Counted from the first letter of the stretch, positions 34,602 to 44,063 are shown. The stretch: DNA of 64,000 nt from Cytophagales bacterium (GCA_017303805.1 JAFLBQ010000006.1:62001-126000); one strand, 5' to 3'. Program-made: numbers and translations. The notes: a model not told the origin generated them from the letters alone.

Positions 34602-35186
34602 ATGGCAAAAGAAAAATTCATAACATTAAAATCAACAGCAGTACCCTTACCGGTAGAAAATATTGATACCGATCAGATAATACCTGCACGTTTCTTAAAA
34701 GCTACAACGCGCGAAGGCTTTGGCGATAACCTGTTTCGCGATTGGCGTTTTGATGGTGACAATAATCCCATTAAAGAATTTGCATTGAACAATGCCGCAT
34801 ACAGCGGTAAGATTCTTGTAGCCGGAAAAAATTTTGGCTGTGGAAGTAGTCGCGAGCACGCAGCCTGGGCTATTTACGATTATGGTTTCCGCGTAGTGGT
34901 GTCCAGTTTCTTTGCGGATATTTTTAAAAATAACGCACTGAACAATGCCGTGCTACCGGTAGTGATTTCCGAAAAGTTTTTACAAAGTCTGCTCATAGCC
35001 ATTCAACAAAATCCAAAAACAGAAGTAACAGTTGATCTGACCCAACAACAAATCAGCTTTGATGGCCAGGCCGAGCAATTTGAGATTAATGCCTATAAAA
35101 AAGAATGTTTAATTAATGGGTACGATGATATCGACTACCTGTTGAGTTTGAATAAAGAGATCAGAGAATTTGATTTAGCACACTGA
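34602..35186 (+). CDS. leuD: 3-isopropylmalate dehydratase, small subunit
   Basis: A 194-residue swivel-domain protein with [14 protein letters not shown] near the N terminus, [19 protein letters not shown] and [15 protein letters not shown], all standard for LeuD. It pairs with LeuC to isomerise 2-isopropylmalate. It is followed by heptad repeat block e, which starts within 3 bp of its stop codon. Confidence 0.96.
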   Translation: MAKEKFITLKSTAVPLPVENIDTDQIIPARFLKATTREGFGDNLFRDWRFDGDNNPIKEFALNNAAYSGKILVAGKNFGCGSSREHAAWAIYDYGFRVVVSSFFADIFKNNALNNAVLPVVISEKFLQSLLIAIQQNPKTEVTVDLTQQQISFDGQAEQFEINAYKKECLINGYDDIDYLLSLNKEIREFDLAH

Positions 35187-35188
35187 TA

Positions 35189-35258
35189 GTTGCTGGTCAC
35201 TGGTTGCTCGTTCCTCGTTAACGGATCGTAAACCAGAAACCAGAAGCGAGAAACCAGA
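35189..35258. repeat. Heptad repeat block e, between leuD and leuB
   Basis: Ten 7-bp units: GTTGCTG, GTCACTG, GTTGCTC, GTTCCTC, GTTAACG, GATCGTA, then AACCAGA three times with AGCGAGA interposed. The two halves are roughly complementary (GCTCGTT/AGCGAG, CTGGT/ACCAG). It covers nearly the whole leuD-leuB gap. Confidence 0.82.
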
Positions 35259-35261
35259 AGC

Positions 35262-36380
35262 ATGGAAAAGAAAATAATTATACTACCCGGAGACGGTATC
35301 GGCAAAGAAGTAACCACCGAAGGTAAGAAGGTATTAGAGAAAATTGCCGGACTATTCAATCATCAGTTTGAATTTGATTCGGCCACCATTGGCCACGATG
35401 CCATTGAAGCCACGGGCAATCCGTTGCCAGATGAAACCTTAACGAAACTAAAAAACTGCGATGCAATTTTATTTGGTGCGGTGGGCCATCCGAAATACGA
35501 TAACGATCCTACTTTAAAAGTAAGACCCGAACAAGGGTTACTCAAAATGCGCAAAGAACTAGGTTTGTATGCTAACCTGCGCCCCATAAAATTATTTGAT
35601 GAATTGCTTGAAGCCTCCAGCATCAAACCCGAAATCCTGAAAGGCTCTGATATCCTTTTCTTTCGTGAGTTAACTGGTGATGTGTATTTCGGTGAAAAGG
35701 GAAGAAAAGACGAAGGCAAAACAGCCTACGATCTGATGATCTATCAGAAATATGAAATAGAACGTATTGCCCACAAAGCTTTTCAGGCAGCGCGTACCCG
35801 AAAAAAGAAAGTAACCTCGGTAGATAAAGCCAACGTGTTAGAAAGTTCGCGCTTGTGGCGCGAAGTGGTGAATGAAGTAAGTAAGCACTATCCGGATATA
35901 ACCCTCGAGCATCAGTTCATTGATGCAGCCGCTATGAAACTGATTCAAAACCCAAAAAGTTTTGATGTGGTGCTAACCGGAAATTTATTCGGTGATATTC
36001 TTACCGATGAGGCCTCGCAGATCGCAGGTTCTATGGGAATGTTGGCATCAGCTTCGGTGGGTGATAAAGTGGGATTGTACGAACCCATCCACGGAAGTGC
36101 CCACGACATAACCGGTAAAGGTATTGCAAATCCGTTAGCCTCCATTTTGTCAGCCGCTTTGCTGCTCGATATTTCCTTTGGATTGAAAGAAGAATCAGAC
36201 GCAGTGATTAAAGCGGTGGAAGCTACCTTGAAGGCTGGCTATAGAACTGCCGACATTGCGGATAGTAAAACAGCAAAAGATAAAATCCTGAATACCCAGC
36301 AAATGGGAACGCAGATCTTAAATGAGTTGAAAAAAGTTGCCAGTTACCAGACATCGGTAGCAAGCAACGGTAACCAGTAA
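35262..36380 (+). CDS. leuB: 3-isopropylmalate dehydrogenase
   Basis: A 372-residue NAD-dependent decarboxylating dehydrogenase. [18 protein letters not shown] opens the protein, [13 protein letters not shown] carries substrate-binding residues, [17 protein letters not shown] and [16 protein letters not shown] the metal-binding Asp residues, and [14 protein letters not shown] the NAD site. The last ~14 residues (from [10 protein letters not shown]) are encoded by heptad block f and lie beyond the usual family end, so the C terminus is probably a repeat-derived extension without function. Confidence 0.95.
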   Translation: MEKKIIILPGDGIGKEVTTEGKKVLEKIAGLFNHQFEFDSATIGHDAIEATGNPLPDETLTKLKNCDAILFGAVGHPKYDNDPTLKVRPEQGLLKMRKELGLYANLRPIKLFDELLEASSIKPEILKGSDILFFRELTGDVYFGEKGRKDEGKTAYDLMIYQKYEIERIAHKAFQAARTRKKKVTSVDKANVLESSRLWREVVNEVSKHYPDITLEHQFIDAAAMKLIQNPKSFDVVLTGNLFGDILTDEASQIAGSMGMLASASVGDKVGLYEPIHGSAHDITGKGIANPLASILSAALLLDISFGLKEESDAVIKAVEATLKAGYRTADIADSKTAKDKILNTQQMGTQILNELKKVASYQTSVASNGNQ

Positions 36381-36384
36381 CAAT
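36336..36384. repeat. Heptad repeat block f, overlapping the end of leuB
   Basis: Seven 7-bp units: GTTGCCA, GTTACCA, GACATCG, GTAGCAA, GCAACGG, TAACCAG, TAACAAT. It codes for the last 14 residues and stop of LeuB and ends 7 bp before the leuA ATG. GTTACC and GGTAAC units allow folding. Confidence 0.78.
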
Positions 36385-36391
36385 TCAAACC

Positions 36392-37555
36392 ATGAGTAAC
36401 AAAATTCAAATATTTGATACAACCCTCCGCGATGGCGAGCAGGTACCTGGCTGCCAGTTAAAAACGGAAGAGAAGATTATTATAGCGCGCGAGCTGGAAG
36501 CGTTGGGTGTGGATGTGATTGAAGCCGGCTTTCCCATTTCAAGTCCCGGTGATTTTTTGTCGGTAGTGGAAATTTCCAAGGCGGTGAAAGAGCCCGTAGT
36601 GTGCGGGCTTACGCGTTCAAAGAAAGAGGATATAGATGTAGCTGCCGAAGCGCTGCGCCATGCCAGGCGCGGCCGCATCCATACCGGCATCGGCTCAAGC
36701 GATGTGCACATCAAACATAAATTCAGAAGCAGCCGCGAGCAGGTGTTGGAACAGGGCGTGTGGGCAACCAAATATGCAAAAGAAAAAGGCTACGAAGTGG
36801 AGTTCTATGCCGAAGATGCCGGCAGGGCTGATTTAAAATTTCTGGCGCAGCTTACCGAAGCGGTTATTGCGGCTGGTGCCGATGTGGTAAATATTCCGGA
36901 TACCACCGGGTATTGCTTGCCGCATTTATATGGCAAACGCATTCAATATTTAATAGAGAATGTGAAGAATATCGATAAAGCTATTCTTTCTGTTCATTGC
37001 CACAATGATTTGGGCATGGCCACTGCCAATACAATTTCGGGGTTGATAAGCGGAGCGCGCCAGGCCGAAGTAACTATTAATGGTATTGGCGAGCGTGCCG
37101 GCAATACCTCGTTGGAAGAAGTGGCGATGACGCTCAAAGTGCATAAAGACCTTGATCTTTACACCAACATCAAATCCGAAAGAATCTTTGAAATCAGTCA
37201 CTTGGTAAGCAGCATGATGCGCATGCCGGTGCAAGCCAACAAAGCGATTGTAGGTAAAAATGCTTTTGCACACTCTTCGGGCATTCACCAGGACGGGTTT
37301 TTGAAACATGCCGAAAACTATGAGATCATCAATCCGGCTGATGTGGGTGTACCATCATCATCCATTGTGTTAACAGCACGCAGTGGCCGGGCGGCTTTGA
37401 AGCATAGGCTGGAACTGCTGGGATATAATGTGGCAGGCGATGATCTTAATACAGTTTACGAAAGCTTTCTGGTTGTTGCGGATGAAAAGAAGGAGGTAAA
37501 CGATGGCGATCTGATAATGATTGTATCCAACCTGCCTGTACTGGTTAAGCCTTAG
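36392..37555 (+). CDS. leuA: 2-isopropylmalate synthase, short form
   Basis: A 387-residue DRE-TIM metallolyase: [43 protein letters not shown] with two metal-binding His residues, and [13 protein letters not shown]. It lacks the ~120-residue C-terminal LeuA dimer/allosteric domain of the ~510-residue enzymes, so leucine feedback inhibition through that domain should be absent. Homocitrate or citramalate synthase are related alternatives, but the leuCDB context supports LeuA. It is the last gene of the operon. Confidence 0.92.
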   Translation: MSNKIQIFDTTLRDGEQVPGCQLKTEEKIIIARELEALGVDVIEAGFPISSPGDFLSVVEISKAVKEPVVCGLTRSKKEDIDVAAEALRHARRGRIHTGIGSSDVHIKHKFRSSREQVLEQGVWATKYAKEKGYEVEFYAEDAGRADLKFLAQLTEAVIAAGADVVNIPDTTGYCLPHLYGKRIQYLIENVKNIDKAILSVHCHNDLGMATANTISGLISGARQAEVTINGIGERAGNTSLEEVAMTLKVHKDLDLYTNIKSERIFEISHLVSSMMRMPVQANKAIVGKNAFAHSSGIHQDGFLKHAENYEIINPADVGVPSSSIVLTARSGRAALKHRLELLGYNVAGDDLNTVYESFLVVADEKKEVNDGDLIMIVSNLPVLVKP

Positions 37556-37602
37556 ACTAAAAGTTCTTTTTCAAAACCGAAGGCTTTTTGTAGATTTAAT
37601 CT

Positions 37603-38436
37603 ATGAAAAGCCTTTTTAATTTAAGATGGTTATTGTTAATGACATTAACCACACCGTTTGCCTCAGCCCAGGAAATCGGATTACAATTGTACAGCCTGCG
37701 CAACGAAATTCCCAAAGACGTACCCGGCACACTCCAGCAAATTAAAAGTTGGGGCATTACCGAAATTGAAGGTGGCGGAACGTACGGCATGACGGTAGAG
37801 GAATTTAATACACTCACTAAAAAAACCGGATTAAAACTTGTAGCCATTGGGGCCGACTTTGCAGAACTGGATAAAGACGCAGCAAGCATTGCCCAACGTG
37901 CAAAGGCATTTGGAGTTAGCTACGTAGTGTGTTATTGGATTCCGCACCAGGGAGATAATTTTACGTTGGCTGATACAGAAAACGCGATCCATGTTTTTAA
38001 TACGGCTGGAAAAATTCTGGCCGAACAAGGAATTTCATTTTGCTATCATCCGCATGGGTATGAGTTTCGTCCGAATGGAAAAGGAACGCTATTCGATCTG
38101 ATGATGAGTAAACTTAATCCGGCTTATGTAAATTTTGAAATGGATGTGTTCTGGATTAAGCATCCGGGTCAAGACCCAGTAAAAATTCTGAAGAAATACA
38201 AAAACCGGTTTCCGCTCATGCACTTAAAAGATCGCAAACCGGGCACCACCGGAAATCAAAATGGCCATGCCGATGTGGAAACAAACGTAGTGTTAGGCAA
38301 AGGCGATGTGGGTATTGCGGCTATTATGAAAGTAGCGAAGAAGTATGGCGTAAAACATTTTTTTATTGAAGATGAATCCTCCCGCGCAGTGCATCAAATT
38401 CCGCAAAGCCTGGCATTTCTGAAATCATTACAGTAG
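37603..38436 (+). CDS. Secreted sugar phosphate isomerase/epimerase-like protein
   Basis: A 277-residue protein with a signal peptide (about 1-22, ending ASAQE) and a xylose-isomerase-like TIM barrel (AP endonuclease 2 superfamily). Likely metal and substrate residues are in EIEGGGTYG, CYHPHGYEF, FEMDVFWIKHPG and MHLKDRKPG, and FFIEDESSRA carries a late Glu. The substrate is unknown; periplasmic members of this group are often near carbohydrate genes. It is 47 bp after leuA and may be read through from it. Confidence 0.85.
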   Translation: MKSLFNLRWLLLMTLTTPFASAQEIGLQLYSLRNEIPKDVPGTLQQIKSWGITEIEGGGTYGMTVEEFNTLTKKTGLKLVAIGADFAELDKDAASIAQRAKAFGVSYVVCYWIPHQGDNFTLADTENAIHVFNTAGKILAEQGISFCYHPHGYEFRPNGKGTLFDLMMSKLNPAYVNFEMDVFWIKHPGQDPVKILKKYKNRFPLMHLKDRKPGTTGNQNGHADVETNVVLGKGDVGIAAIMKVAKKYGVKHFFIEDESSRAVHQIPQSLAFLKSLQ

Positions 38437-38443
38437 GGGTAGC

Positions 38444-39472
38444 ATGAGCGAAGTAAGACTCACCCAGTTTTCGCACGGGGCCGGGTGTGGTTGTAAAATA
38501 GCACCGGCCGTATTGGATAAAATTCTGGCATCTGATTTTACGGCTGCCGGTTTCACCAACTTGCTGGTAGGCAACGAATCGAAAGATGATGCGGCTGTTT
38601 ACGAGCTGAACAACGGCACGTGCCTCATTAGCACCACCGATTTTTTTATGCCCATTGTGGACGATGCGTTTACGTTTGGAAAAATTGCAGCTGCCAACGC
38701 GATAAGTGACGTGTATGCGATGGGTGGAAATCCGCTGATGGCGTTGGCTATTTTAGGATGGCCTGTAGATAAACTACCCACCGAACTTGCTCAACGCGTG
38801 CTGGATGGCGCTCGCGAAATTTGTGGCCAGGCCAACATTCCGTTAGCCGGTGGTCATAGCATTGATAGCCCCGAACCTATCTTTGGGTTGGCTGTTACCG
38901 GCTCGGTTCAAAAAGAGAATCTGAAAAAGAACAATACTGCCCAGCCGGGCGATTTGCTTTACCTTACCAAACCTTTGGGTGTAGGAATAATTACTACCGC
39001 ACAAAAGCGCGGATTGGCTGAAGGAGATGATATACATGAGGCTATACGCATTATGACTGAATTAAATGTGCTCGGGGCTGAGTTTGGTAAATTAAAGGAT
39101 GTTCACGCGCTTACCGATGTAACCGGCTTTGGACTGCTGGGGCATTTAATTGAGGTATGCGAAGGTAGCCGGCTTTCTGCCCAATTGAACTATTCAGAGA
39201 TACCGCTACTATCAAATCTAAAAGCCTATGTAGCTAAGTTCATTTATCCGGATAACACCATGCGCAACTGGCAGGGGTACGAGCCAAAGGTGAAAGGCAT
39301 TGGCAGCGAATCGTTACTTACCTTGTGCGATCCGCAAACCAGCGGTGGCTTATTGGTTTGTGTTGATTCGCGGTATCAACAGGAGTTTGAAGGCTGCTAT
39401 AATGCAAAAGGCTTAAAACGAATAGGTAAAATGTTACCGCCATCACCCGGCTATGTGGTAGAAGTTTTATGA
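38444..39472 (+). CDS. selD: Selenide, water dikinase (selenophosphate synthase)
   Basis: A 342-residue PurM/SelD-fold enzyme. The N-terminal motif HGAGCGCK contains Cys where many SelD proteins have Cys or selenocysteine, followed by DDAAVYELN, TTDFFMPIVDDAFTFGKIAAANAISDVYAMGG and later DVTGFGLLGHL. It makes selenophosphate from selenide and ATP. No selA, selB or mnmH gene lies in the window, so the use (Sec or selenouridine in tRNA) is not shown. Its stop overlaps the next gene by ATGA. Confidence 0.95.
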   Translation: MSEVRLTQFSHGAGCGCKIAPAVLDKILASDFTAAGFTNLLVGNESKDDAAVYELNNGTCLISTTDFFMPIVDDAFTFGKIAAANAISDVYAMGGNPLMALAILGWPVDKLPTELAQRVLDGAREICGQANIPLAGGHSIDSPEPIFGLAVTGSVQKENLKKNNTAQPGDLLYLTKPLGVGIITTAQKRGLAEGDDIHEAIRIMTELNVLGAEFGKLKDVHALTDVTGFGLLGHLIEVCEGSRLSAQLNYSEIPLLSNLKAYVAKFIYPDNTMRNWQGYEPKVKGIGSESLLTLCDPQTSGGLLVCVDSRYQQEFEGCYNAKGLKRIGKMLPPSPGYVVEVL

Positions 39473-39780
39473 CAATTGAAGAGCTAACCCAACAACTTTG
39501 GCTTGCAGGCGAATCAAAAAACCAGATTCGTATTTCGCTTGATGGCGAGCCGCTACCCCGAACAGTTTGTCCGTATGGAGTTTGCACTACCTCGCGTAAC
39601 CAGATTGTGTTGGTATGTTGGCAAACATTTGGGTTTACAAAAGCTGGTGGCAAGGAAGGATACCGCAACCTGCAACTGGAGCGCATTGCCGAAATGGAAA
39701 TATTGGATGCACATTTTGAAAAACGCACCGACTTCAATCCGCTTGACGGGCAATACAAAGACTGGGTATTTCATATTTGA
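39469..39780 (+). CDS. Small protein coupled to selD
   Basis: A 103-residue protein starting in the ATGA overlap with the selD stop. It has VCPYGVCTTSRNQIVLVCWQ in the first half and, towards the end, GYRNLQLERIAEMEILDAHF, which resembles the end of a WYL-type domain (ligand-binding Arg/Leu strand). No helix-turn-helix is present. Function is not recognised; tight coupling suggests a role tied to selenium metabolism, but this is inference. Three cysteines (about residues 34, 39 and 50) are notable. Confidence 0.6.
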   Translation: MTIEELTQQLWLAGESKNQIRISLDGEPLPRTVCPYGVCTTSRNQIVLVCWQTFGFTKAGGKEGYRNLQLERIAEMEILDAHFEKRTDFNPLDGQYKDWVFHI

Positions 39781-40092
39781 AGAGTTTGAATATTTTCTGA
39801 CAGATTTTGAACGCTATGCCATTACAGCACTGGTGTTTGGTGTGTTAGGCTGGTGGATGGGACAACCGCAGACAAAATCTGAACCCATTACTTTAGTAGA
39901 GCAAGTAACCGTGCATGATACACTTTATATTGCTTCAAAGCCCGATACTGTTTTCCGGGAAAAATTATCTATCGCGATAGGCCCATAATTTTAACTACCC
40001 AAACCAAGCTACCCGAGAACAAAAACGAGAAAGGTGTTTCGATGAAAGAGAAAGAAGAACTTGATAAGTTGTTGGTTTCGGGGTCGAGGTAG
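39779..40092 (+). pseudogene. Broken small membrane protein, anti-sigma-like
   Basis: An open frame reads FEEFEYFLTDFERYAITALV, then a membrane segment (GVLGWWMG) and a tail with VHDTLYIASKPDTVFRE, and stops at about 39988. Adding one A to the A5 run near 39962 continues the frame as IIYRDRPIILTT to TAG at 40090-40092, ending KEELDKLLVSGSR. The restored product has one membrane helix and an outer tail like small anti-sigma-type proteins. No start codon is evident; the frame runs back under the preceding gene. It is probably a decayed gene or carries a read error. Confidence 0.4.
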
Positions 40093-40223
40093 CAGGTATT
40101 ACGTATCGGCCTCACACACCGCGTTAACAAATGTTTTGTGGGCAAAACCAAACCGATTTTTGAATTTAAGATACTATTTTTTGAAATAGATTACTTACAT
40201 TTCTCCGTCTAATAGTCCGGCCA

Positions 40224-41153
40224 ATGATCTGCTTTTACCGAAAAGCCCCTTTGGGGTTGTTTCTTTTTTTGTTGACATTAACCGATGTTAACGCCCAACA
40301 AGACCCGCTTTACAATCTCTATTACTACAATCAAATGATGATAAACCCGGCCTATACAGGTTTATACAAAGATGTTACACTTAACCTGATTTCGCGTAAG
40401 CAATGGGTTGGCATAGAAGGCTCACCGTTAACTAACTTCCTTTCCTTTTCATCTTCGGTGGGTAAGCGCTTTGGAGTAGGGGCTATGGTGATTGACGATC
40501 GGTTGGGTATCAACGCTACGCAAGAAGGCCAGGTTGCTTTTTCTTTTAAGGTAATTTCGAAAGAGGAAACGGTTTTGTCTCTGGGAGTGCAAGGCGGACT
40601 TGTTAATTACAGATACGACTACAGTAAGCTCAATCTGGAGTATATGGATGACGAAGATCTGGATATGAACCGTACCCAGTTCAGTCGCTCAAATGTAGGG
40701 ACTGGTATTTTTTTTCGTACTGAAAAATTTTATGTAGGAGTTTCTGTGCCCCGTATTTTAAATGTGCAGGTAAATGATGGTATGGCCGCCAGTACCCGTT
40801 ACCAGCGTCATTATTATATAAGTGGAGGATTCATCATCAACAACACGTTTAAAAATCTGGTACGATTAAAACCCTCGTTTTTGTTGCGTATGATGCCGAA
40901 TGGGCAGCAGGCTTTGGATATTAATTTGCATGCCTTGCTTCTGGAGACAATCTGGGCCGGTGTTACGGTTCGCAATTTTGACGCGTTAGGTGCTAATGGC
41001 CAGTTTCAGGTTAGCCAGCGTTTACGAGTGGCGTATAGTTTTGAGTTACCAACCAATTCATTGCTTAGCCAAAATTTTGGATCCCATGAAATTTCATTGC
41101 TGCTGGCATTTAGTCCGTTGGGCACGCAGCAGAAAGTGGTTAGGTATTTTTAA
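40224..41153 (+). CDS. Type IX secretion system membrane protein, PorP/SprF family
   Basis: A 309-residue outer-membrane protein with a signal peptide (about 1-24, ending VNAQQ) and the family opening QDPLYNLYYYNQMMINPAYTGL. The rest is beta-barrel-like with alternating aromatic and hydrophobic strands, ending near RYF. PorP/SprF proteins cooperate with the type IX system to export or anchor particular type B substrates, and here the next gene, 12 bp downstream, encodes such a substrate. A cognate pair is therefore likely. Confidence 0.93.
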   Translation: MICFYRKAPLGLFLFLLTLTDVNAQQDPLYNLYYYNQMMINPAYTGLYKDVTLNLISRKQWVGIEGSPLTNFLSFSSSVGKRFGVGAMVIDDRLGINATQEGQVAFSFKVISKEETVLSLGVQGGLVNYRYDYSKLNLEYMDDEDLDMNRTQFSRSNVGTGIFFRTEKFYVGVSVPRILNVQVNDGMAASTRYQRHYYISGGFIINNTFKNLVRLKPSFLLRMMPNGQQALDINLHALLLETIWAGVTVRNFDALGANGQFQVSQRLRVAYSFELPTNSLLSQNFGSHEISLLLAFSPLGTQQKVVRYF

Positions 41154-41165
41154 TCGAATTCATTA

Positions 41166-44057
41166 ATGAGAACAACTTTAATTCTGCCAAGTAAAAAGAC
41201 ATTTGTACTTGCTTTATTATTTGGTCTTTTAAGTTTTGTATTGGTTGCTCAGCCTTTTATCTCCACCTGGAAAACAGATAACCCCGGAACTTCAGCTACG
41301 AATCAAATTACGATCCCTACCACTGGCACTGGTTATAACTATAATATATACTGGGAAAGGGTGGGGTCTCCAGTGATAAACGGAACCCTTACTAACCAGA
41401 CGGGTACTACAACCATTACATTCCCTTCAGTAGGAACATATCGGGTAGAGATTAGTGGAAGTTTCCCCCGTATTTTTTTTGGTTCCGGTGGAGATCCACA
41501 AAAATTGTTAACGATACAGCAATGGGGTAATATTGCCTGGACTTCCATGTCCTATGCCTTTTATAATTGCTCTCAATTGTCGGTATTAGCAACGGATAGT
41601 CCTAATCTTAGTGGTGTCTTAAACATGAGCTGGATGTTCAGTGGGGCTAGTTCATTTAATCAACCAATAGGGCATTGGAATGTAAGTAATGTACAAAGCA
41701 TGAGGGCGCTTTTTCAAGAAGCAGATGCATTTAATCAGGACATAAGCAGTTGGAACGTATCAAATGTTACTGATATGGGGTATATGTTTTTTGGAGCGAA
41801 TGTGTTCAATCAGAATATTGGTGGTTGGAATGTAAGCAATGTAACAAACATGAGCTTTATGTTCGCGAATGCTCAGGCTTATAATTCTTATATAGCTAAT
41901 TGGAATATAAGTAATGTAACAGACATAGGCAGTATGTTCAATGGTGCTGCCTCTTTCAATCAAGAAATTGGAGATTGGGATGTCAGTAACGTGACGAATA
42001 TGTTTGGCGTTTTTTCAAATGCTAGTTCTTTTAACAGGAGCATTGGAGGTTGGGATGTTAGCAGCGTTACCAACATGACAAATATGCTCAACAACTCTGG
42101 CCTTTCTACAGCTAATTACGATGCCACCCTCATAGGGTGGGGCGCACAAACAGTACAGCCTAATGTAACACTTGGTGCAACGGGTCTTACTTACTGTGCT
42201 GGAGCTACAGCACGAGGTATTCTCACCAGTGCACCAAATAACTGGATTATTGTGGGCGATGGACTCAATTGTTCGTCAACTGCCTTTATCACCACCTGGA
42301 AAACTGATAATCCAGGAACTTCTGCTACGAATCAAATTACTATCCCAACAACAGGCACGGGCTACAACTACAATATCTATTGGGAAAGGGTTGGATCTCC
42401 GGCCATAAATGGAATACTAAATAATCGGACTGGTAATACTACCATTACGTTTCCTTCGGTTGGTACTTACCGTGTGGAAATCAGCGGCAGTTTCCCTAGT
42501 ATTTATTTTGGCTCGGGTGGTGATCCACAAAAATTATTATCGGTACAACAATGGGGTAACATTGCCTGGACTTCTATGCAAAGGGCTTTTATGGATTGCA
42601 GCAACTTCACTCTAACGGCTGTTGATGCGCCCAACCTCTCTGGAGTGACGGATGTCAGTTTTATGTTTAATAGGGCAACCTCCTTCAACGGTAACATTGG
42701 CAACTGGGACGTGAGCAATGTAGTTGATATGACTGGTCTGTTCGATGGAGCAACCTCTTTCAACCAGCCCATTGGCAACTGGAATGTAGGTAATGTACTG
42801 TACATGAATTTCATGTTCAATGGTGCCTCTGCATTCAATCAACCTATCGGCAATTGGAATTTGAGTAATGTAACAACTATGTTAGCCATGTTCCAATTAG
42901 CCAGTTCCTTCAATCAGCCCATAGGTAATTGGAATGTTGGTAATGTAACGAGTATGTCAGGTATGTTTCAACAGGCCAGTTCCTTCAACCAACCCATTGG
43001 CAACTGGGATGTGAGTAGTGTAACTGTGATGACGGGCATATTCAATCTGGCATCCTCCTTCAATCAGCCCATTGGCAATTGGGATGTAAGCAATGTGACT
43101 GATATGCGGGTTATGTTTGCAGATTCTCCCTTCAACCAACCAATAGGCAATTGGGATGTGAGCAATGCAACGGATATGTTATTGATGTTCAATGGCGCTT
43201 TTGCTTTCAACCAAAATCTTGGAACTTGGAATGTAAGCAATGTAACCAACATGACAGGCATGCTTAATAACTCTGGTCTCTCCATTACCAATTACGATGC
43301 CACGCTTACAGGCTGGTCAACACAAACCGTGCAACCTAACGTAATACTTGGTGCTGTTGGTTTAAGGTATTGCAGTGCTCAAACGGCTCGTGCGGCACTA
43401 ACAAGCGTTCCAAATAACTGGATTATTGCGGGAGATCAGTTTCTATGTCCTCAAGCCACCATTGAAATAGCTGCGCAAGGAACCGGCACCCCAACAGGAA
43501 GTAATGTCCAGTTTTCTTCCACTGGTGTAGGGGTTGATCAACTCAAAGAATTAGAAATTGCAAATACCGGAACGGCAACCCTTGTAATAACCGATGTACA
43601 AGTAACTGGAGATTTCAGTTTAGCCAGTACTTTACCACCACCTATTAATCCGGGAAATATAGAAACACTCTCTATTCGGTTTGCACCAACTGATTTAGGG
43701 CAACGCACGGGTACGCTTACCATTTTAAGTAATGGAGATATTCCTGCTTACACGTTAAACTTATTAGGCGAAGGAGATGCAGAACCGGAAGTGTTTAATG
43801 TGGTAACCACTAACAACAATGGCAAACATGATTTTCTGAACATCCGTAACATTACCTTGTTCCCTAAGAATCGCGTAAGCATTTACGATAGATGGGGGAA
43901 CAAAGTGTTTGAGAGAGATAATTACGATAACATAACAGGAACTTTTACAGGCATGAGCAGCTCGGGAAAGGAATTATCTGAAGGAACATATTATTATGTT
44001 TTGGATAAGAACAATGGTAGCCAGCGAATGACGGGCTTCTTGATATTGAAAAGATAA
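41166..44057 (+). CDS. T9SS-exported surface protein with duplicated DUF285 (BspA-like) repeat modules
   Basis: A 963-residue protein: signal peptide (1-28); module 1 (about 30-374) and module 2 (about 375-755), each starting with the same PGTSATNQITIPTTGTGYN domain followed by repeats of the type FNQPIGNWDVSNVTDM; an ASH-like beta domain (about 764-868); and a type B CHU_C sorting domain (about 872-963) with YDRWGNKVFERD. Module 1 has six clear repeats and module 2 has eight. DUF285 repeats occur in bacterial surface adhesins. It follows a PorP/SprF gene. The two modules are alike at DNA level, so the duplication is fairly recent. Confidence 0.92.
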   Translation: MRTTLILPSKKTFVLALLFGLLSFVLVAQPFISTWKTDNPGTSATNQITIPTTGTGYNYNIYWERVGSPVINGTLTNQTGTTTITFPSVGTYRVEISGSFPRIFFGSGGDPQKLLTIQQWGNIAWTSMSYAFYNCSQLSVLATDSPNLSGVLNMSWMFSGASSFNQPIGHWNVSNVQSMRALFQEADAFNQDISSWNVSNVTDMGYMFFGANVFNQNIGGWNVSNVTNMSFMFANAQAYNSYIANWNISNVTDIGSMFNGAASFNQEIGDWDVSNVTNMFGVFSNASSFNRSIGGWDVSSVTNMTNMLNNSGLSTANYDATLIGWGAQTVQPNVTLGATGLTYCAGATARGILTSAPNNWIIVGDGLNCSSTAFITTWKTDNPGTSATNQITIPTTGTGYNYNIYWERVGSPAINGILNNRTGNTTITFPSVGTYRVEISGSFPSIYFGSGGDPQKLLSVQQWGNIAWTSMQRAFMDCSNFTLTAVDAPNLSGVTDVSFMFNRATSFNGNIGNWDVSNVVDMTGLFDGATSFNQPIGNWNVGNVLYMNFMFNGASAFNQPIGNWNLSNVTTMLAMFQLASSFNQPIGNWNVGNVTSMSGMFQQASSFNQPIGNWDVSSVTVMTGIFNLASSFNQPIGNWDVSNVTDMRVMFADSPFNQPIGNWDVSNATDMLLMFNGAFAFNQNLGTWNVSNVTNMTGMLNNSGLSITNYDATLTGWSTQTVQPNVILGAVGLRYCSAQTARAALTSVPNNWIIAGDQFLCPQATIEIAAQGTGTPTGSNVQFSSTGVGVDQLKELEIANTGTATLVITDVQVTGDFSLASTLPPPINPGNIETLSIRFAPTDLGQRTGTLTILSNGDIPAYTLNLLGEGDAEPEVFNVVTTNNNGKHDFLNIRNITLFPKNRVSIYDRWGNKVFERDNYDNITGTFTGMSSSGKELSEGTYYYVLDKNNGSQRMTGFLILKR

Positions 44058-44063
44058 TAAAGT

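Noticed and set aside
38486-38500. In-frame selenocysteine codon in selD
   Set aside because: The active-site segment reads GCGCK with TGT codons; no TGA is present.
39503-39780. Plus-strand frame running under the selD-coupled protein
   Set aside because: It overlaps a more credible ATGA-coupled gene in another frame. Only the part after 39779 has protein-like features, and that was kept as a broken gene.
41640-43270. DNA repeat array inside the surface protein gene
   Set aside because: The periodicity is that of the DUF285 protein repeats in one continuous reading frame, so it was described with the gene and not as a separate element.
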